Below, piece by piece: positions 42,736 through 52,513 of a stretch of DNA of 64,000 nt (positions within the stretch are counted from its first letter, which is position 1; every line of letters begins with the position of its first letter). Under the pieces are notes generated by a model that saw only the letters and a list, made by a program, of their open reading frames with translations, did no database searches and had not been told where the DNA came from. Source of the DNA: Chitinophaga sp. CF118 (GTDB lineage: Bacteria > Bacteroidota > Bacteroidia > Chitinophagales > Chitinophagaceae). Location of the stretch: the NCBI RefSeq assembly GCF_900112615.1, contig NZ_FOMK01000001.1, positions 558,001-622,000 on the forward strand, read 5' to 3'. The position numbers were made by a program, and so were the translations under genes.

Positions 42736-43836
42736 ATGAGCAGACATGGCAAAGTACTGGTAGCAATGAGCGGCGGTATAGATAGTACGGTAACAGCGCT
42801 GATGTTGAATGAACAAGGGTATGAAGTGGTGGGTATCACTATGAAAACCTGGGATTATGCTTCAGCTGGCTCAAGTAAAAAGGAGACGGGATGCTGTAAC
42901 CTGGATTCCTTTAACGATGCACGTGCGGCAGCCGTTCACCACGGTTTTTCGCACTTCGTGCTGGATATACGAGAGGAATTCGGAGATTTTGTGATTGAGA
43001 ACTTTGTGGACGAATATATAGCAGGACGTACACCCAACCCCTGTGTGTTGTGTAATACGCATATCAAATGGCGCGCGCTGATGAAAAGAGCCGATGCCAT
43101 GGATTGTGCATTTATTGCCACCGGCCACTACGCACAAATCAGGGAAGAAAACGACCGTTATGTACTAAGCAAGGGGATCGACGAACTGAAAGACCAGAGT
43201 TACGTACTCTGGGGATTACAACAGGATGTACTGAAACGTACCCTGCTCCCGCTGGGAAAATACCGTAAACCGGAGATCCGTAAGATGGCTGAAGATTTCG
43301 GATATCCGGAACTCGCCAAGAAGGCAGAAAGCTATGAAATATGCTTTGTGCCAGACAATGATTACCGTGGCTTCCTGAAACGCCGGGTAGACGGACTGGA
43401 AGAAAGAGTAAACGGCGGCAATTTCGTACTGCGGGACGGAACAATTGTAGGACACCACAAGGGTTATCCTTTCTATACTATCGGTCAGCGTAAAGGTCTT
43501 GAAATAGCCCTTGGCAGACCAATGTTCGTTACAGAGATCATCCCGGAAACCAATACCGTGGTACTGGGTAATGAAAATGAACTGGATAGAAGCGAAATGT
43601 TTGTAGGTGGGATCAATATGATTAAGTATGATCATATTCCTGAAGGAATGGAAGCTTTAACCAAGATCCGGTATAAAAGCAGTCCGGCACTTAGCAACCT
43701 GTATAACGAAGATGGTAAGGTGAAAGTGAATTTCTACGAACAGGTGAAAGGAATTGCACCCGGACAATCTGCTGTGTTTTATGATGGAGATGATGTGATT
43801 GCAGGTGGAATCATTCAGCGTGCAGGAATAAAATAA
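42736..43836 (+). CDS. mnmA: tRNA-specific 2-thiouridylase
   Basis: MnmA puts sulfur on U34 of Lys, Glu and Gln tRNAs. The 366-residue enzyme has the PP-loop VLVAMSGGIDSTVTALML at the N-terminus, then NPCVLCNTHIKW with the first active Cys (about 97), ATGHYAQI, and YEICFVPDNDYRGFL with the second Cys (about 198). The C-terminal beta-domain with FYTIGQRKGLEIALGRP is complete. It is a single-gene unit with a -7 element 21 bp upstream and a strong terminator downstream. Its left neighbour, the phased palindrome, is not part of the gene. Confidence 0.97.
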   Translation: MSRHGKVLVAMSGGIDSTVTALMLNEQGYEVVGITMKTWDYASAGSSKKETGCCNLDSFNDARAAAVHHGFSHFVLDIREEFGDFVIENFVDEYIAGRTPNPCVLCNTHIKWRALMKRADAMDCAFIATGHYAQIREENDRYVLSKGIDELKDQSYVLWGLQQDVLKRTLLPLGKYRKPEIRKMAEDFGYPELAKKAESYEICFVPDNDYRGFLKRRVDGLEERVNGGNFVLRDGTIVGHHKGYPFYTIGQRKGLEIALGRPMFVTEIIPETNTVVLGNENELDRSEMFVGGINMIKYDHIPEGMEALTKIRYKSSPALSNLYNEDGKVKVNFYEQVKGIAPGQSAVFYDGDDVIAGGIIQRAGIK

Positions 43837-43850
43837 ATAGTTTATAAAAA

Positions 43851-43895
43851 TAAAACGGCTTCGTCAGGGTATTCTGACGAAGCCGTTTTATTTTT
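43851..43895 (+). terminator. Rho-independent terminator of mnmA
   Basis: A 17-bp perfect stem (43851-43867 with 43874-43890, loop GGTATT) is followed by a T-rich tail. Confidence 0.92.
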
Positions 43896-44051
43896 ATTCA
43901 ATCTTTTTACCTAATGAGTGCAGATATGAATATCAAAATTTTATCATGTTATATAAAGTGATATTTTTTATCATTATATTACAAGAAGCCTTTAAAAAAA
44001 TTATATACTAAATATTTATATATTAATAAGAGGTGAACAACGTGACTTTAC

Positions 44052-44666
44052 ATGGCCAACACACCCTTTGATATAAATAATTTTCATGAAGATGAGGCCC
44101 TGATAAAACAAATAAAATCAGGCAATTATGACGCGTTCACACTTCTCTACAACAAATACATCCGGCAGTTGACACAATATGGGCTTAAGTTCAATACTGA
44201 TCTGCCGATTATTCAGGATTGCCTGCATGATGTTTTTGTATGGTTATGGGCAAACCGGCATAAGTTAGCAATTCATCACTCTGTTAAAAGTTATCTTTTT
44301 AAGGCAGTCCGTACCTCCATTCTCCACATACTTGAAAAGAAAAATAAATTAAGAACCTTACATCCGGAAGAAGGAAATGAATACAATTTTGAACTTGAAC
44401 TATCGCCGGAAAACCTCATGCTCCAAGATGAAAACCGAGAGCAGATAAGAGTGCAGATTGAAGGTTTGATGCGTAAACTTACTGCTAAACAAAAAGAAGT
44501 TATTTACCTGCGCTATTATGAAGGACTAAACTTTGAAGACATTGCTCAAAACATGAATCTTTCTGTGAAAGCATCATACAAACTAATGGGACGAGCTATT
44601 GCTACCCTTCGCGAAAACGTACCCAGTTCCCAGGTACTGCTCATTATTCTACTTCACCTCCACTAA
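44052..44666 (+). CDS. ECF RNA polymerase sigma factor (FecI-like)
   Basis: A 204-residue sigma-70 family factor. Region 2 (about 12-85) includes AFTLLYNKYIRQL, IIQDCLHDVFVWLWANR and SYLFKAVRTSILHIL. Region 4 (about 130-190) has LTAKQKEVIYLRYYEGLNFEDIAQNMNLSVKASYKLMGRAI. Bacteroidota FecI-type factors are usually held by a FecR anti-sigma protein. Here FecR (48355) comes 3.7 kb later, after a TonB receptor and an acetyltransferase, which differs from the common sigma-FecR-receptor order. A hairpin with a T run near 44850-44880 may attenuate transcription into the receptor. Confidence 0.93.
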   Translation: MANTPFDINNFHEDEALIKQIKSGNYDAFTLLYNKYIRQLTQYGLKFNTDLPIIQDCLHDVFVWLWANRHKLAIHHSVKSYLFKAVRTSILHILEKKNKLRTLHPEEGNEYNFELELSPENLMLQDENREQIRVQIEGLMRKLTAKQKEVIYLRYYEGLNFEDIAQNMNLSVKASYKLMGRAIATLRENVPSSQVLLIILLHLH

Positions 44667-44927
44667 AGAGATAACCTACCTGCCCTTCTTTTAATCAATT
44701 CTAAACAATTACAATCAACAAAAAAAGTTTCAAAACCGCGGGGTAATTTTTGAGACTCCCTCCTCTTACATCTGATTCGCTAGTAATAATGGATTGATGT
44801 AGGCCTACAATTAAACCATTTATAATATACGCTTGCGGCATAAATAGTAAGCCTTCAAGGGGATGCTTGCTTTTTTATTGTAAATATTCTTAACCAGAAT
44901 CTATCTAAATTCTAAATCGTAAATCGT

Positions 44928-47642
44928 ATGAAGACGTTCATTCATGCCATCTTTGTTATGGCTATACTGCTGCATGTCAGCCTGCGTGCAGTTTCACAGG
45001 GCGTATTAAAGGGAACCGTAAAAAATGAAAAAGGTGAACCACTGGAAAATGTTTCCATAACTATACCCGGACAAAAAGGCGGAACGTTTACAAATACCAG
45101 TGGAACCTACCAGCTATCACTTGCTGCCGGCACCTACAAAATTGCCTTCACCAGTATAGGCTACACCAGTTCTTCTATTCCTGTTAAAATGGAACATGCA
45201 GATATAACAACGGATATTATTCTGAAAACGGCTTCGGTTGACCTAAGTGAAGTAATAGTAGCTGTAGGTAGCCGTTCCTCACAGCGAACATCTACCAGTT
45301 CTCTGCTTCCTGTTGACAATATCAATGCCTCTGAATTGCAGACCACCGGTCAGTTATCATTTGATAAAGCATTGCAATTAAGAGTACCTTCCTTTAATAC
45401 TGTTAACACACCGGTGAATGATGCATCTTCTTTACTGGATCCTTATGAGATCAGGAACATGGGGCCCAGCCGCACTTTGATATTAGTCAATGGTAAGCGC
45501 AAGAACCCCAGTGCATTGGTATACATTCAAACATCACCAGGACGTGGTGAAACAGGCGCCGATCTTGCAGCCATTCCTACAGATGCCATCAAAAGAGTGG
45601 AGATCCTGCGCGATGGGGCTTCTGCTCAATATGGATCTGATGCCATCGCTGGTGTTATGAACATAATTCTGAAAGACAAGTTCGAGTACACCAACTTTAA
45701 AATTGCCAGCGGTATTACTCATAAAGGCGACGGTTTTTCATTATCAACAAGTCTTAACAGCGGTGCCAATATTGGCAGCAAGGGCTTCATCAATTATACC
45801 ATTAATTTTCAAAGAGAGAATAAAACCAATCGTCCGGGTACAGTAGATGCAGAACAGGATAACAAAGATCTGAGTGATGGGACCGATGCTAGTCTTGCGA
45901 ATGTAAAGGCTTTCCTGGCACGCTTTCCGGATGCAAAGAATATCAATGGCACACCCACCAATACTGCGGCTAAATTCCTGGTGAACACAGGTTTTCCTTT
46001 AACTGAGAATACCTCCTTTTATGCCAATGCTGCCTATATATACAAGAAAGTGCAAAGTTATGCCAATTACCGCACCCCTTACTGGAAGCAGGATTATGGA
46101 TTGCTGCATACTGCCGGAACAGAATACCTGGGTTATGGTCCTACCTTTCAGGGTGATCTGAATGATTACAACGCCACCGTTGGATTTAAAACAGAAAAAG
46201 GTGGATGGACACATGATATAAGCCTTACTACCGGAGGTAACAAGCAGTTATATACAGTAGATAATACCGTGAATCACTCTTTAGCTGCAAACAGTCCTAT
46301 CTCTTTCAAACCTGGTGGTTTTTCTTTTAATCAGCTGGTAGGGAATATAGATATCACAAAAGCAGTGGGTGATAAACTGTCTATAGGTTTTGGTAGTGAG
46401 TTCCGAAGTGAGACTTTCCAGATTATTGCAGGGGATACAGCCTCATACTCCGGTGAGGGTGCCAACTCTTTTCCGGGCATCAGCCAGCCCAATGCTCTGA
46501 AGGCAAACCGTTTTAACATGGGCGGATACCTGGATGTGAGTTATGATCTTTCCCATGCCCTGCTTTTTAATGGCACTGTAAGGGAAGAATATTACAGTGA
46601 TTTTGGTAGCGCCTTTGTATGGAAGATAAGCGGAAGAGCTAAACTAGTTGATGATATGCTTACCCTGCGTTCATCTATATCCACAGGCTTCCGCGCGCCA
46701 AGTCTGCACCAGATAAACCTGCAGATTGCACAACAAAGTTTTGTTCCCGGCCAGGGCATCCAGACAAAAGGTATTGTAAATAACCACAGCCCACAGGCAC
46801 ATTTACTTGGAGTACCCGCACTGAAACCGGAGAAATCAGTAAACTTTACAGCAGGCTTAGGTTTCAAGCCTTCAAGGAACTTCAGCCTGACTGTTGATTA
46901 TTACAATATTGATGTTAAAGACAGGATCATCCTGAGCTCTAACATTACTCATACTGCCAGCGGAACCACAGCATTGGATACTGTATTGACCAACAACGGT
47001 ATTGTTGGTGTTAGCTTTTTCACCAATGGTATCCGTACAAAAACACAGGGAATTGATGTAGTGGCCACTTATAAGAACATATTAATCGGAACTTCAGGCA
47101 AGCTTACCATCAACCTTGCCGGTAACTATACCATTTCCAATAAACTGGATGGTGCTATTACAGATCCAAAACTCATTAGCCAGGCGGGCCAGTCAACCTT
47201 TGACTATATTCAGGAAGCGTTGCTTTTAACCAGCAGACCTAAATACAAAGCAATATTGGGCGGGGACCTGGATATCAACAAATGGAGCTTCAGTTTGAAT
47301 AATACGTTATATGGACCAGCCACTTTCCGCAATGATGGGCTGGATGAGAATCTGAAACTGGTTTTTAAAACCAAAGTACTGACGGATATTAATATTGGCT
47401 ACCAGTTTGGTAACCGTGTAAGTGCTTCAATAGCGGTAAACAATATCCTCAATATAACACCGGAATATCAGTTAAAGGCATTAAATAGTGACGGACAGGC
47501 CGTTTTAAACGATCCGACACAGTTGAAAGGCAATATCAACGCCATCACATTTAATGGCAGGTATAGCATGGTTACTTATGATGCTTCCCATTTCAGCCAG
47601 TTGGGTACCACCTTCCTGGCCACATTGAACTTTAGGTTGTAA
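44928..47642 (+). CDS. TonB-dependent receptor, copy 1, without STN domain
   Basis: A 904-residue outer-membrane receptor. The signal peptide (about 1-24) is followed by a carboxypeptidase-regulatory-like domain GVLKGTVKNEKGEPLENVS (about 25-100) and then a plug with SLLDPYEIRNMGPSRTLILVNGKRKNP and RVEILRDGASAQYGSDAIAGVMNIIL. A 22-strand-type barrel ends in QLGTTFLATLNFRL. It is clearly paralogous to the receptor at 49408 over the whole shared length; many segments such as KRVEILRDGASAQYGSDAIAGVMN are identical. It lacks the STN domain that signals to FecR. The ligand is unknown; siderophores or other small molecules are typical for this type. A hairpin at 47658 follows. Confidence 0.92.
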   Translation: MKTFIHAIFVMAILLHVSLRAVSQGVLKGTVKNEKGEPLENVSITIPGQKGGTFTNTSGTYQLSLAAGTYKIAFTSIGYTSSSIPVKMEHADITTDIILKTASVDLSEVIVAVGSRSSQRTSTSSLLPVDNINASELQTTGQLSFDKALQLRVPSFNTVNTPVNDASSLLDPYEIRNMGPSRTLILVNGKRKNPSALVYIQTSPGRGETGADLAAIPTDAIKRVEILRDGASAQYGSDAIAGVMNIILKDKFEYTNFKIASGITHKGDGFSLSTSLNSGANIGSKGFINYTINFQRENKTNRPGTVDAEQDNKDLSDGTDASLANVKAFLARFPDAKNINGTPTNTAAKFLVNTGFPLTENTSFYANAAYIYKKVQSYANYRTPYWKQDYGLLHTAGTEYLGYGPTFQGDLNDYNATVGFKTEKGGWTHDISLTTGGNKQLYTVDNTVNHSLAANSPISFKPGGFSFNQLVGNIDITKAVGDKLSIGFGSEFRSETFQIIAGDTASYSGEGANSFPGISQPNALKANRFNMGGYLDVSYDLSHALLFNGTVREEYYSDFGSAFVWKISGRAKLVDDMLTLRSSISTGFRAPSLHQINLQIAQQSFVPGQGIQTKGIVNNHSPQAHLLGVPALKPEKSVNFTAGLGFKPSRNFSLTVDYYNIDVKDRIILSSNITHTASGTTALDTVLTNNGIVGVSFFTNGIRTKTQGIDVVATYKNILIGTSGKLTINLAGNYTISNKLDGAITDPKLISQAGQSTFDYIQEALLLTSRPKYKAILGGDLDINKWSFSLNNTLYGPATFRNDGLDENLKLVFKTKVLTDINIGYQFGNRVSASIAVNNILNITPEYQLKALNSDGQAVLNDPTQLKGNINAITFNGRYSMVTYDASHFSQLGTTFLATLNFRL

Positions 47643-47657
47643 AAGTGGTTGACCAGC

Positions 47658-47691
47658 GGGGGCGGTAGTATCGCAAAACGCCGCCCCCTTT
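47658..47691 (+). terminator. GC-rich hairpin after the first TonB receptor
   Basis: GGGGGCGG (47658-47665) pairs with CCGCCCCC (47681-47688), 15-nt loop, followed by TTT. Its right arm runs into an upstream possible ATG (47692) of the acetyltransferase, which argues for a later start of that gene. Confidence 0.6.
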
Positions 47692-47733
47692 ATGGTTTTA
47701 ATGCCAAAGGAATTACAGTATTTTTATGACTAT

Positions 47734-48291
47734 ATGATAGTTTATACTACATCAAAAACGGATAAAGACTTGCTACAGATCCTGGAACTGCAAAAGAAAA
47801 ATCTGCCGGCCAGCTTAACAAGTGAGCAGATCTCAACTCAGGGTTTTGTAACAGTATCCCACAGCTTTGATGATCTGCAAAAAATGAATAACATAGAAGA
47901 AAGTATCATTGCCAAAGACGATGATCACGTTATAGCCTATTTATTGGCTATGACAGCAAAATCGAAATTGGATATACCGGTGTTGGTTCCTATGTTCGAA
48001 GTATTTGATAACATTACATTTCAGAATAAGAAAATATCGGACTATCAATATATCGTTGTCGGCCAGGTATGTGTAGCAGCAGGATACCGTGGAATAGGCA
48101 TCCTGGACAGTTGTTATTCCGAATATAAAAGACACTTTGAAAATAAATACGACTTTGCCATAACAGAAATCTCCAGCCGGAATCTGCGTTCCCTGAATGC
48201 TCATAAACGGATTGGATTTGATACCATTTACGAATACGCAGCTCCCGATGGTGAAACCTGGAGCATTGTATTATGGAACTGGAGAGTTTAA
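47734..48291 (+). CDS. GNAT-family N-acetyltransferase
   Basis: An acetyl-CoA-dependent transferase of the GNAT fold, about 185 residues from the start at 47734 (MIVYTTSKTDKDLLQILELQ). The acyl-CoA site region is VVGQVCVAAGYRGIGILDSCY, where the Arg-Gly-x-Gly pattern binds the pyrophosphate. ISSRNLRSLNAHKRIGFDTIYEY is the usual motif B. The frame reaches 47692, but that ATG is buried in the hairpin 47658-47688. It sits between two paralogous TonB receptors; possible roles are modification of an imported ligand or self-protection, and neither is shown by the sequence. Confidence 0.85.
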   Translation: MIVYTTSKTDKDLLQILELQKKNLPASLTSEQISTQGFVTVSHSFDDLQKMNNIEESIIAKDDDHVIAYLLAMTAKSKLDIPVLVPMFEVFDNITFQNKKISDYQYIVVGQVCVAAGYRGIGILDSCYSEYKRHFENKYDFAITEISSRNLRSLNAHKRIGFDTIYEYAAPDGETWSIVLWNWRV

Positions 48292-48354
48292 AGGCAATGT
48301 TATTAGCTACAATGGAGTAATTTTTTGTATTTTTCTCCTAACAATGGAACTGCA

Positions 48355-49374
48355 ATGAAAAATGCTATGGACAAGTATGGGGATTATCAAACCGAAGACT
48401 TTCTCCAGGACGAATCGTTTATCAATTGGGTACTAAATCCGGAAGAAGCGAGCAACAGATCATGGGCTGCCTGGGTAAAATCCAATCCTCATAAGAAAGA
48501 AACAGTCCAGAAAGCAATTGATATTATCCGCTCTTTTGACTTTAAGCAGGAACCGGTAGCAGAAAGTTTTTATACTGATCTCAAACAAAGCATTGATCAG
48601 ACCATTGGTTATAGTAACCAGGCTGCACCCAAAATGGCTACCTTATTCCCTAAATGGCTGAGCATAGCTGCTGTTGTTACCGGCATACTGCTTGGTGGTG
48701 CTGCAGTATATTATTTCATGCAACCTTCTTATACAGTTGTTTCTACTCCATATGCAGCAACCAAAACGATATGGCTGCCCGACAGTTCTGAAGTAGTACT
48801 GAATGCCAATTCAAATATCAGGTATCTCAGCAGCTGGAATAAACATAAAAGAGAAGTGTGGATAACCGGCGAGGCTTTTTTCAAAGTAAAACATATCACG
48901 ACTGCCGGGGAAATACAGCACTTCAAAGTGTATGCCGCCAATACAGAAATTGAAGTACTTGGAACCGAATTCAATGTAAAGAGTATTAACAACAATGCCA
49001 TAGGTGTAATGCTTCAGAAAGGGAAGGTAAAATTCAGTGTTCCGGCCCGGAAGATGCAAACGATTATGCAACCTGCCGATTATTGCCAATACAATGCATC
49101 ACTGGGAAAAATTATTACCAGTCCTGCAGATCCTGAGTTGTATATATCATGGATGAAACACAAATACAGGTTTGAAAAAACACCCGCCAGGGAAGTATGC
49201 CAGACACTTACAGCGTATTTTGGTTATGGTTTCATTTTCCGGCATGCGGAACTTGCAGAACAGCACATTTCCGGAACACTGGAGCTCCAAAATGAACAAT
49301 TATTGCTGAGCACTCTTTCCGAGTTATTGAATGCTTCTATCACCAAAAGTGGACGGGATTTTATTATAGAGTAA
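48355..49374 (+). CDS. FecR-family anti-sigma factor
   Basis: A 340-residue inner-membrane regulator. The N-terminal cytoplasmic part (about 1-100) would bind the sigma factor. One membrane helix lies at about 101-121 (WLSIAAVVTGILLGGAAVYYFM). The periplasmic FecR domain has IWLPDSSEVVLNANSNIRYL and VWITGEAFFKVKH, and the C-terminal DUF4974-type region starts near YRFEKTPAREVCQTL. The open frame begins at a TTG (48325), but the ATG at 48355 is the likelier start. It is followed 33 bp later by the STN-containing receptor, its probable signal input. Confidence 0.93.
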   Translation: MKNAMDKYGDYQTEDFLQDESFINWVLNPEEASNRSWAAWVKSNPHKKETVQKAIDIIRSFDFKQEPVAESFYTDLKQSIDQTIGYSNQAAPKMATLFPKWLSIAAVVTGILLGGAAVYYFMQPSYTVVSTPYAATKTIWLPDSSEVVLNANSNIRYLSSWNKHKREVWITGEAFFKVKHITTAGEIQHFKVYAANTEIEVLGTEFNVKSINNNAIGVMLQKGKVKFSVPARKMQTIMQPADYCQYNASLGKIITSPADPELYISWMKHKYRFEKTPAREVCQTLTAYFGYGFIFRHAELAEQHISGTLELQNEQLLLSTLSELLNASITKSGRDFIIE

Positions 49375-49407
49375 GTCACATTTTTAGCAAGAAACTGTTA
49401 TGAGCAT

Positions 49408-52400
49408 ATGATCCAAAACATGCTAAGGGAATGGTTTATTGTGGTAAGCCTATTGATCTGTGCAGTAAAAACGCTGCAGGGGCAAGACTTTGTGCAACTG
49501 AGCAAGAAAGATCAAATCACCACCCCCTCCCTTAACAATAATCAGGATTACAAAGTTCCACTGAAAAACATACTGACAGCATTCGAAAAAAAATACAACA
49601 TCAATATCATTTACAGAGAAAGTATTGTACAAAATAAAATGGCGGTTGCCCTCAAAGCAGACATCTACAATACTGATACAGCACTCTACACCCTGCTTAC
49701 CCCTCTTGGATTAACATTCAAAAAAATTACTGCTACTCAGATCATCATCACAGAAACATCCGGCTCAAAAACGGGAGGAGAAAAAGGAAGCGGCTACATG
49801 AATGATCAGCAAAGCCTTTTAAGAGGAACCGTAAAAAATGAAAAAGGCGAACCGATGCCAAATGCATCCGTGATCATCATGGGCATTTCTAAAGGAACTG
49901 TTACAGATGCGTATGGAAATTACCGGTTATCTCTTGGTAGTGGAACCCATAAAATCCTCTTCAGCAGTGTTGGATATAACAGCCTCTCAACTACCATTAA
50001 AATTGAAAATGCGGATATAAAAAGAGATATAATGCTCTACAACGCTGTGGCGGATCTAAGTGGTGTAGTAGTAACTGTTGGTAGTCGTGCATCACAACGA
50101 ACATTCACTAATACACCACTTCCTGTTGATAACATCAATGGTACTGAACTACAAACCACCGGTCAGTTATCTTTTGATAAAGCACTGCAATTACGGGCAC
50201 CTTCTTTTAATACAATTAACATGCCTGTACATGATGCCACTTCTTTGTCCGATCCCTATGAGATCAGGAATATGGGACCCAGCCGTACATTGATATTGAT
50301 AAATGGCAAACGAAAGAATCCCGGAGCGCTGGTGTATATACAAACCTCTCCGGGGCGCGGAGAAACCGAAACCGATCTCTCAGCAATTCCTATTGACGCC
50401 ATTAAACGGGTGGAAATACTACGCGACGGCGCTTCTGCCCAATATGGATCAGATGCCATTGCCGGTGTTATGAACATTATTCTTAAAGACAGGTTTGAAT
50501 ACACAAATTTCAAAGTAGCGAGTGGTATTACACATAAAGGCGACGGGGTTTCGTTATCTACAAGTCTTAACAGCGGCGCCAATATCGGCACCAAAGGATT
50601 TATCAATTACACTATTAATCTTCAAAAGGAAGATAAAACCAACCGTCCCGGTACAGTAGATGCAGAACAGGATAACAAAGATCTGGGTGATGGCACTGCT
50701 GCCGGTCTTGCACAGGTAAAAGAATTCCTCGCACGTTTCCCGGATGCAAATAATATCAACGGAACACCAGTCAATACATCTGCAAAATTCCTGATCAACA
50801 CCGGCATTCCTTTAAAAGACAACGTTACCTTTTATGCCAATGCGGCTTACGTGTATAAAAAAATTCAAAGCTTTGCCAATTACAGAACCCCTTATTGGAA
50901 ACAGGATCCCTATAATTTATTACATGCTGCCGGCACTGAGTATCTCGGGTTTGGGCCTACGTTTGCAGGAGATCTCAATGACTATAATGCTACCGTTGGT
51001 TTAAAAAGTGACATAGGTACCTTCAATACTGATATCAGTCTCACAGTTGGAGGAAACAGGCAATTGTATTTAGTGACCAATACCTGGAACCCTTCATTGG
51101 AAGCACAAAGTCCTGTTTCTTTCAAGCCCGGTGGTTATGCTTTTAATCATGTAGTGGGAAATATTGATATTACAAAAGTAGTCAATGACAGGTTATCCAT
51201 TGGTTTTGGCTATGAATTCCGTAATGAGCGTTTCCGGATTATTGAAGGCGATACCGCCTCTTCTTCCGGAATAGGTCCTATTTCTTTTTTAGGTGTCAGT
51301 GCAATTAATGCTATTAAAGCGTATCGTTTTAATATTGGCGGCTACCTTGATGTAAGTTATGATCTATCAAAGTCTGTATTGATCAATGCAACAGCACGAC
51401 AGGAATATTATGACGATTTTGGAAGCGCCTTTGTGTGGAAGATAAGTGGGAGAACTAAACTGGTGGATGATAAGTTAACCCTGCGTTCATCTGTATCTAC
51501 CGGCTTCCGTGCACCGGGTCTGCACCAGGTAAACCTGCAGATTGCACAACAGATCTTTGTTCCCGGAAATGGCATCCAGACAAAAGGAGTTATTAGCAAT
51601 AAAAGTGTGCAGGCACATTTACTAGGGGTGCCCAGCCTGAAGCCAGAGCGATCACTCAACTTTACTGTAGGATTTGGTATGAGACCCTCAAAAGATTTTA
51701 GCCTTACACTGGATTATTACAATATTGATATTAAAGACAGGATCATCCTGAGCTCCAATATCGGGCATACTTCCGGCGGCAATACACAATTAGATGAGGT
51801 ATTGAGCGCCAATGGAATTGTTGGCGTTAGTTTCTTTACTAATGGTATAAGAACCAACACGCAGGGAATTGACCTGGTAGCTAATTACAGGAATATACAG
51901 ATAAGTCCGGGTAGCTCGCTAACAGTTAATCTGGCAGGTAATTATACTATTTCTAACAAGCTGCTTGGTATGATATCCAACCCCAAATTAATTGCAAATA
52001 CGGACCAGGCAGTTTTTGATTATACCCAGGAAGCACTGTTGTTAACGAGCAGGCCAAAATATAAAGCCATATTAAGTGGGGATCTTGCGCTGAACAAATG
52101 GGGCTTTTTCCTGAACAATACATTGTATGGTCCTGCCACCTTCCGCAGTGAAGGATTGGACCGGAATATAAAACTGGTTTTCATTAGCAAAGTGGTGACA
52201 GACATCCATATAAGCTACAAGTTTAATCACCGGTGGAGTGCATCGCTGGCTGTAAACAACATTTTGAATATCCTTCCTGAGTATAAGCTAAAAGCATTGA
52301 ACGCCAAGGGGCAGGCCGTTTTAAATGATGCGGAGGAGGTTAAAAGAAACATCAATGCCATTACATTTAATGGCCGCTATGGCATTGTTACTTATGATGG

Positions 52401-52458
52401 CTCTCACTTCAGCCAGTTAGGTACTACCTTCCTGGCTACCTTGAATTTTAAGTTGTAA
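49408..52458 (+). CDS. TonB-dependent receptor, copy 2, with STN signalling domain
   Basis: A 1016-residue outer-membrane receptor. The signal peptide (about 1-25) is followed by an STN (secretin/TonB N-terminal) domain (about 45-115, PLKNILTAFEKKYNINIIYRES). This is the module that passes ligand occupancy to FecR. A carboxypeptidase-regulatory domain (about 135-215) follows, then the plug and a barrel closely matching copy 1 (for example SDPYEIRNMGPSRTLILINGKRKNP). This copy therefore looks like the signal-competent parent and copy 1 like a duplicate that lost the STN domain, or was never given one. The ligand is unknown. It converges on the RsmB-like gene 56 bp downstream. Confidence 0.93.
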   Translation: MIQNMLREWFIVVSLLICAVKTLQGQDFVQLSKKDQITTPSLNNNQDYKVPLKNILTAFEKKYNINIIYRESIVQNKMAVALKADIYNTDTALYTLLTPLGLTFKKITATQIIITETSGSKTGGEKGSGYMNDQQSLLRGTVKNEKGEPMPNASVIIMGISKGTVTDAYGNYRLSLGSGTHKILFSSVGYNSLSTTIKIENADIKRDIMLYNAVADLSGVVVTVGSRASQRTFTNTPLPVDNINGTELQTTGQLSFDKALQLRAPSFNTINMPVHDATSLSDPYEIRNMGPSRTLILINGKRKNPGALVYIQTSPGRGETETDLSAIPIDAIKRVEILRDGASAQYGSDAIAGVMNIILKDRFEYTNFKVASGITHKGDGVSLSTSLNSGANIGTKGFINYTINLQKEDKTNRPGTVDAEQDNKDLGDGTAAGLAQVKEFLARFPDANNINGTPVNTSAKFLINTGIPLKDNVTFYANAAYVYKKIQSFANYRTPYWKQDPYNLLHAAGTEYLGFGPTFAGDLNDYNATVGLKSDIGTFNTDISLTVGGNRQLYLVTNTWNPSLEAQSPVSFKPGGYAFNHVVGNIDITKVVNDRLSIGFGYEFRNERFRIIEGDTASSSGIGPISFLGVSAINAIKAYRFNIGGYLDVSYDLSKSVLINATARQEYYDDFGSAFVWKISGRTKLVDDKLTLRSSVSTGFRAPGLHQVNLQIAQQIFVPGNGIQTKGVISNKSVQAHLLGVPSLKPERSLNFTVGFGMRPSKDFSLTLDYYNIDIKDRIILSSNIGHTSGGNTQLDEVLSANGIVGVSFFTNGIRTNTQGIDLVANYRNIQISPGSSLTVNLAGNYTISNKLLGMISNPKLIANTDQAVFDYTQEALLLTSRPKYKAILSGDLALNKWGFFLNNTLYGPATFRSEGLDRNIKLVFISKVVTDIHISYKFNHRWSASLAVNNILNILPEYKLKALNAKGQAVLNDAEEVKRNINAITFNGRYGIVTYDGSHFSQLGTTFLATLNFKL

Positions 52459-52513
52459 CCATTTTAAATTCAGCCGGCCTCTCTTTTGAAACCATGTTGA
52501 TTCAAAATATGAT

